Shown here one piece after another: positions 60,096 to 64,000 of a stretch of 64,000 nucleotides of DNA. The notes beneath the pieces were generated by a model, which saw nothing but the letters and a program-made list of their open reading frames with translations, did not search any database and was not told where the DNA came from. The first letter of the stretch is position 1. Every line of letters begins with the position of its first letter. The position numbers and the translations under genes are program-made. Source of the stretch: Amaurobius ferox (Eukaryota > Arthropoda > Arachnida > Araneae > Amaurobiidae); the NCBI GenBank assembly GCA_951213105.1, contig OX578152.1:73857680-73921679 (forward strand), given 5' to 3'.

Positions 60096-60970
60096 TTGAA
60101 ACATTAAAATGGATTTATACATATAACCGATAACAACATATTTTTAAAAATACGTAAGCACATTCTACGCAATCAAGTGGCAGCAAATTAGTAACTTCAA
60201 TTTATTAATCCCTCTTTTAGGATTATTTATTGTAAATTTTAAATCCAGTGTCATTCCTCCTAATATTGGTTAATTTCTTTCTGCGCATGCGCCGTTCCCG
60301 CATACCGTATTAGCTAATTGGGAAATATGACTCATATCGAAAGAATGGCGGAAAGTTAATATGTGCTGTTCTCGAGGTATTGCACAATTTTGATCTAAAA
60401 TGTGTTAAAATAAATAAGTTCACTATTACCAAATGAGAGAACGCTTTGCAAGTACTATTAAGTGGAAACAAATGGACACCATAGTTCAAGAGTTATGTCA
60501 CGAGTCATTCTTGAGAAATTAGGACTTTTTCTATGTTCCCACTGACAACGTGATACTCGTATATCCCGAAAGAATCAAACCTTTCTATGAAGTAGATAAA
60601 TTCTTTCGAAGTTTTGATGTACTATGAATAGGTAACAACTAAAAGGCTAACGATTTTCTGTAAGAAAATAATTATAAGAAAGTTCTAATTTACGTTCTTT
60701 CCCCTTCAAAGTTCCCACTGTTTCTTAGAAATAAAAATTAAAGTACTTTTTTAAAGGACTTTAAAGAACCTAAATTTTATTTTTCACTTTTTTAAAGGAC
60801 TTTAAAGAACCTAAATTTTATTTTTCAAGGACCATAAAACCAAGGGACTGTACGTAAAAGTTTCGGATCCATAGTTATATGTTTGGCTGGCATTCCAGAT
60901 GACGGCTGAGAATGATTACCAATTGTTCAGCAATATTACTTGGACGTTTGGAATCTGAAGTAAAGCTGTG

Positions 60971-61030
60971 TTGAAGACCCAGACCGTCCGACTCGTCCAA
61001 AGGACTAGGAGCAACTATTTGGACGGCCGG
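60971..61030 (-). mobile_element. Tail-only SINE insertion, 60 bp
   Basis: The insert is the SINE 3' stem-loop only, with CCGTCC/GGACGG stems. It is flanked by the perfect 15-bp duplication TGAAGTAAAGCTGTG (60956-60970 and 61031-61045). The related sequence at 34225-34239 shows the unoccupied site. Confidence 0.82.
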
Positions 61031-61086
61031 TGAAGTAAAGCTGTGTAACAAAACTCAAAATTTGAAATTAGAGAATAAAAATTAAT

Positions 61087-61140
61087 GGTTTTCAAGGACC
61101 TGCTGAAAAATCACATCCCTTTAAAGGGTCCTTGAAAACC
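61087..61140. repeat. Perfect 14-bp hairpin in a CAAGGACC-type repeat
   Basis: GGTTTTCAAGGACC (61087-61100) and its inverse (61127-61140). The TTTTCAAGGACC / CCTAAATTTTATTTTTCAAGG sequence is dispersed (34050-34110, 60760-60840, related text near 37920-38030, 50700 and 51310). Confidence 0.6.
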
Positions 61141-61334
61141 AAAATAAAATTCAAGTACTTTTCAAGAACCGATGGAATGCTCCCCTCATTTAGCAATTTG
61201 GTGTTGACCATATTGATATTATAACATTTTTCTTAACATTAGAACGAAAATAAATGTTGCTAAGTGCTTTCTCAAGCAAAAAGTATTTTCCAAATTGAGG
61301 AAAAAAAAGATAATCGAGTAATTTTAACTTGGAT

Positions 61335-61982
61335 CAGTGGCGGAGTTATGGACTGTCAACACCGCGACTGTGTGTGCAGGGGAGGGGGGCGCACAGGCGT
61401 TTTGGGGGGATTTGGGCGCAGAGTGTTAAGAGAATTGTAGGCGCTAGTTCTTAGAAAAAACAAGAAAAATATAAAACAGACAGTTTAACTTTATCACACT
61501 GAGGTCCAAATATATCGTTGGATCACATTCATTTGCTGCATCAAAGTTTCGAAAAACGAAGTTGTATATTTTTGGTAGGACTGTAATTTTTAAATATTTT
61601 TTTGCATTTTAATAATTTCTTGTAAAAGGCTACATCGTGCTATTTTATAGAGGCTATAAATATATAAGACAATTATATTTTACTGCACATTTTGATTTAA
61701 CTTATTCCAGACATGTATTCCAATCCTGTTCTTTTTCATACTTTTTTATAAACAGTTACTTCATAAGTAGACATATTAGAAAGAAAAATTAAAGCATTAA
61801 TTATGTATTTAATATTAAAACAATGTTTATGTCTATAATAAACGTAATAGAACCCTCTACATTTAAAAAAAAAAGTCGAAGTTTTTCAACAATAAAGTAT
61901 CGTGATAACATGAGAGCTAAGTGAAAGGGGGGCGCAATATTTTAAGCAGCAGCGGGCGCAGCCAAATAATGCCCCACAACTG
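61335..61982. mobile_element. hAT-type non-autonomous element
   Basis: It begins CAGTGGCGGAG at 61335 and ends with the inverted CAGTTGTGG at 61982. The flanks ACTTGGAT (61327-61334) and ACCTGGAT (61983-61990) match at 7 of 8 bases. Both ends carry G-rich GGGGGGCGC segments. There is no coding sequence inside. Confidence 0.6.
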
Positions 61983-62405
61983 ACCTGGATAACGGGGTTG
62001 GTTGTCTTGTGCTATGCAGTCGTTTTTTCCAAAGAACGACAGATAATTCTATCATTCAAATATAGAATTGCAAACATGTGAAGGGCAATGATCACGAAAC
62101 AACGCTGTAAATAAGTAATACGCCTTTCTTTGAACAGCCTTGTGCCGCCCGTATACCTATTTTTCTGAAACTGCTATTTACAAGCAAGCCTATCAACAGA
62201 ACAAAAGATGAATGGCCTTCTCTTTGAAACAATCAAGAATTCAAATGTATAGGTTCTAAAATAAATGGGGGATACGTAGCGAAACATTGCTTCAACAGTT
62301 TATATTCTTCAGATTCGCAGCTAAGACACATAAATTCACCTTTATGCAATTGCGAATGTATTTGAATTACAGAAATATTTTTTTTTATATGCTAAATTGT
62401 ATTAA

Positions 62406-63486
62406 CACTAAACGTACCGACACTCACTATATACCTATTAGTACCGTAACCGGTCAAATGACCGGTTTTTAGATAAAAACTTTATCTTTTCTGATTGAAT
62501 GCAGGTCATATTGATTTTAGTAAGGAAATATTAAACAAAGTAACTTCAAGGTAATAGACTCCATTCGGTTCCTAAAACTCTATTTGCTTCTTCTATTGTG
62601 CATGTTCTTATATGTTTCATAATATGGTGGTCAATATCAAAAAAATATAGTCTTCACTTTATCCTTTATAATATTACGTTTTGCATATCCCGTTGGACCT
62701 TATTCTTCTCTGAAAATGTTATGAAGTGCTGCTCTCCCAGATGTAGCACCTATTTGCATTTCTTCCCAAACAAGTACTATCAGAGAGCAAGCAATCTCAT
62801 TCTTTTTCGTCCTTTACGTATTATATTCGCAATATTCTCCTCTTATCGTCGGTGCCTGTAGGGCCGCACTCAGTGTCGAATATATATATTATCATCATTT
62901 TCAAATAATATATCTTCACTTTCAGAAAGTTCACCTTCATCAATTTCTGAAAACTCTTCTCCTAAGTTGTTTGTGGGTCCCTTGGTGTGGCTTGAATGTT
63001 TCGTCATTTTTCCAGGGTGAAGATTAGGAATGAAGTAACGCTGTAAAAGCAAAAGATAAACAAACTAGTAATACTTTTTAATTTTTGTCACCTTTTCTTG
63101 CAACTTGAAATTTTACGAACTTTATTGAAATTTTAATATACAATTATTTTAAATTGAACTTCCTAAAAAACAGTCCTTCCAGAAATGTGCAGGAAACTGA
63201 TGAAAATATGTGGAATGTGCACGTACATCACATTTTCTGACCCGATAACCTTATAAGGCAATAAATTTTTCTACCGGTCAAATGACCGGTCGTGGTAGAT
63301 GACGGTAGACTATGTATCTTTATCATATAAACACAAGAAGGAGATAAATAAATATTGAAAAATTGATTATATACATTTAATAGAAAAAGTCATGAAGTCA
63401 AGTGAGAAAAAGCGGTAACATTATATGCGGATTTTCTAATCAAAAGTTCATAACCAGTCATCTGACCGGTCATGGTACGTTTAGTG
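62406..63486 (-). mobile_element. piggyBac-superfamily element, non-autonomous
   Basis: It has perfect 13-bp inverted ends CACTAAACGTACC / GGTACGTTTAGTG, each next to TTAA (62402-62405 and 63487-63490), the defining piggyBac target. Three 18-bp palindromic motifs of type ACCGGTCAAATGACCGGT lie subterminally at 62449-62466, 63273-63290 and (variant) 63453-63470. Length is 1081 bp. The minus strand carries only a short remnant frame. Confidence 0.82.
62870..63052 (-). pseudogene. Possible piggyBac transposase N-terminal remnant
   Basis: A 60-residue frame with an acidic Glu/Asp/Ser-rich stretch (EIDEGELSESEDILFENDD), a composition common at the N-terminus of piggyBac transposases. Downstream on the same strand the frames are broken by stops. 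The assignment leans on position inside the TTAA-flanked element. Confidence 0.45.
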
Positions 63487-63548
63487 TTAATATTGCAAAT
63501 TAGACTACTAAAATAAAAAATTTTTGAATATTACAAAAACCTTAGACC

Positions 63549-63640
63549 AGTGATTCCAACCAGGGTTCCGCCAGCCCGTGGTAGTCGTTCAGCGAGCATT
63601 TTCAAAAGGTTGTGAAGGAGTACAACTTTCAACCTTTTTT
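63549..63640 (+). repeat. Possible hAT (Charlie-like) left end
   Basis: CAGTGATTCCAACCAGGG at 63549 resembles the CAGTGGTTCCCAACC ends of many hAT elements. The partner end was not found inside the window. Confidence 0.35.
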
Positions 63641-63675
63641 GTTAAGAGTAAAAAAAATTAAATTATTCAAGTTTT

Positions 63676-63782
63676 AGTGTGATCTATTATCTTTATCTAT
63701 TTAGTGTAATCTATTACCTTTATCTATTTAGTGTGATCTATTATCTTTATCTGTTCTATTATCTTTACTGTAATCTATTATA
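63676..63782. repeat. Minisatellite, about 29-bp period
   Basis: Around four units of type GTGATCTATTATCTTTATC, with the last ones shortened. Confidence 0.75.
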
Positions 63783-63989
63783 AAATAATAAAGTCTTTCG
63801 AAAATTCAACTTAGTTAGATATTCCTGTGATACTTAAAATTTAACCAGCGGAAATTTTATTTGAGAAGATAAATTTTCTTGAAGCGGAAAATATTTGTAG
63901 CGTCAAGGAATTCAATTGGGAATAATAAACATTACCAACACTCCCATGAAACATCATTCGAGATAAAAATATTGGAAACCAAAAAAAAA

Positions 63990-64000
63990 TCTGATGTGGG
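63990..64000 (+). mobile_element. Start of another Helitron-like copy at the window edge
   Basis: The last eleven bases, after nine A, are TCTGATGTGGG, identical to the TC end of the H family. The rest lies outside the window. Confidence 0.5.

Overview
This is an AT-rich animal nuclear window, most likely from an arthropod. A chelicerate such as a spider is my guess from repeat style only, and I cannot name a species. It is gene-poor: one recognisable host gene lies in a dense mix of transposons, foldback elements and RNA-polymerase-III-type repeats. Almost none of the short open reading frames look like genes.

The gene is a ZNRF1/ZNRF2-family E3 ubiquitin ligase on the minus strand. Three coding exons (42113-42208, 33580-33685, 29490-29547) join in frame through canonical GT/AG sites. 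They give the zinc finger, the RING finger and the family's C-terminal NRSCPEHP-type ending. The first coding exon was not found and probably lies beyond the right edge. The introns are filled with SINEs, Helitron-like elements and mariner-type MITEs.

Left part (about 1-14.5 kb): a two-copy tRNA-like repeat (1832-2342); a Helitron-like element with an expanded core (2957-4644); two 0.48-kb tandem units, each with two tRNA-like sequences (5540-6500); a SINE-like element (6541-6900); a CRE-containing minisatellite (6972-7056); and a roughly 150-bp-period array of about 17 minus-strand tRNA-like units from 7.08 kb, reappearing in pieces to 13.75 kb. The array is interrupted by three roughly 0.77-kb foldback elements with TTAA targets and by Helitron-like insertions.

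Middle part (14.5-33 kb): an internally deleted ZMYM1-type hAT element with perfect 8-bp target duplications (14546-16443); a mariner relic with a transposase N-terminus (19333-19828); a second hAT element (20107-20785) that splits an otherwise continuous reading frame; old SINEs; a foldback mariner MITE (25234-25953); and the 3' end of the ZNRF gene.

Right part (33-64 kb): a SINE superfamily with a shared 3' tail. It includes a 5S rRNA/tRNA chimera at 52246-52575 and tail-only insertions of about 37-66 bp flanked by perfect target duplications, two of them with paralogous empty sites in this same window. There are also three near-full-length (about 917 bp) Helitron-like copies, a second Helitron-like subfamily, two piggyBac-like elements near 60 and 63 kb sharing a TGACCGGTCA-type motif, and the start of another Helitron-like copy at the last bases.

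The unifying theme is Pol III-type promoters: at least five distinct tRNA-like or 5S-like repeat families occur here. All family assignments come from motifs read by eye, with no database search.
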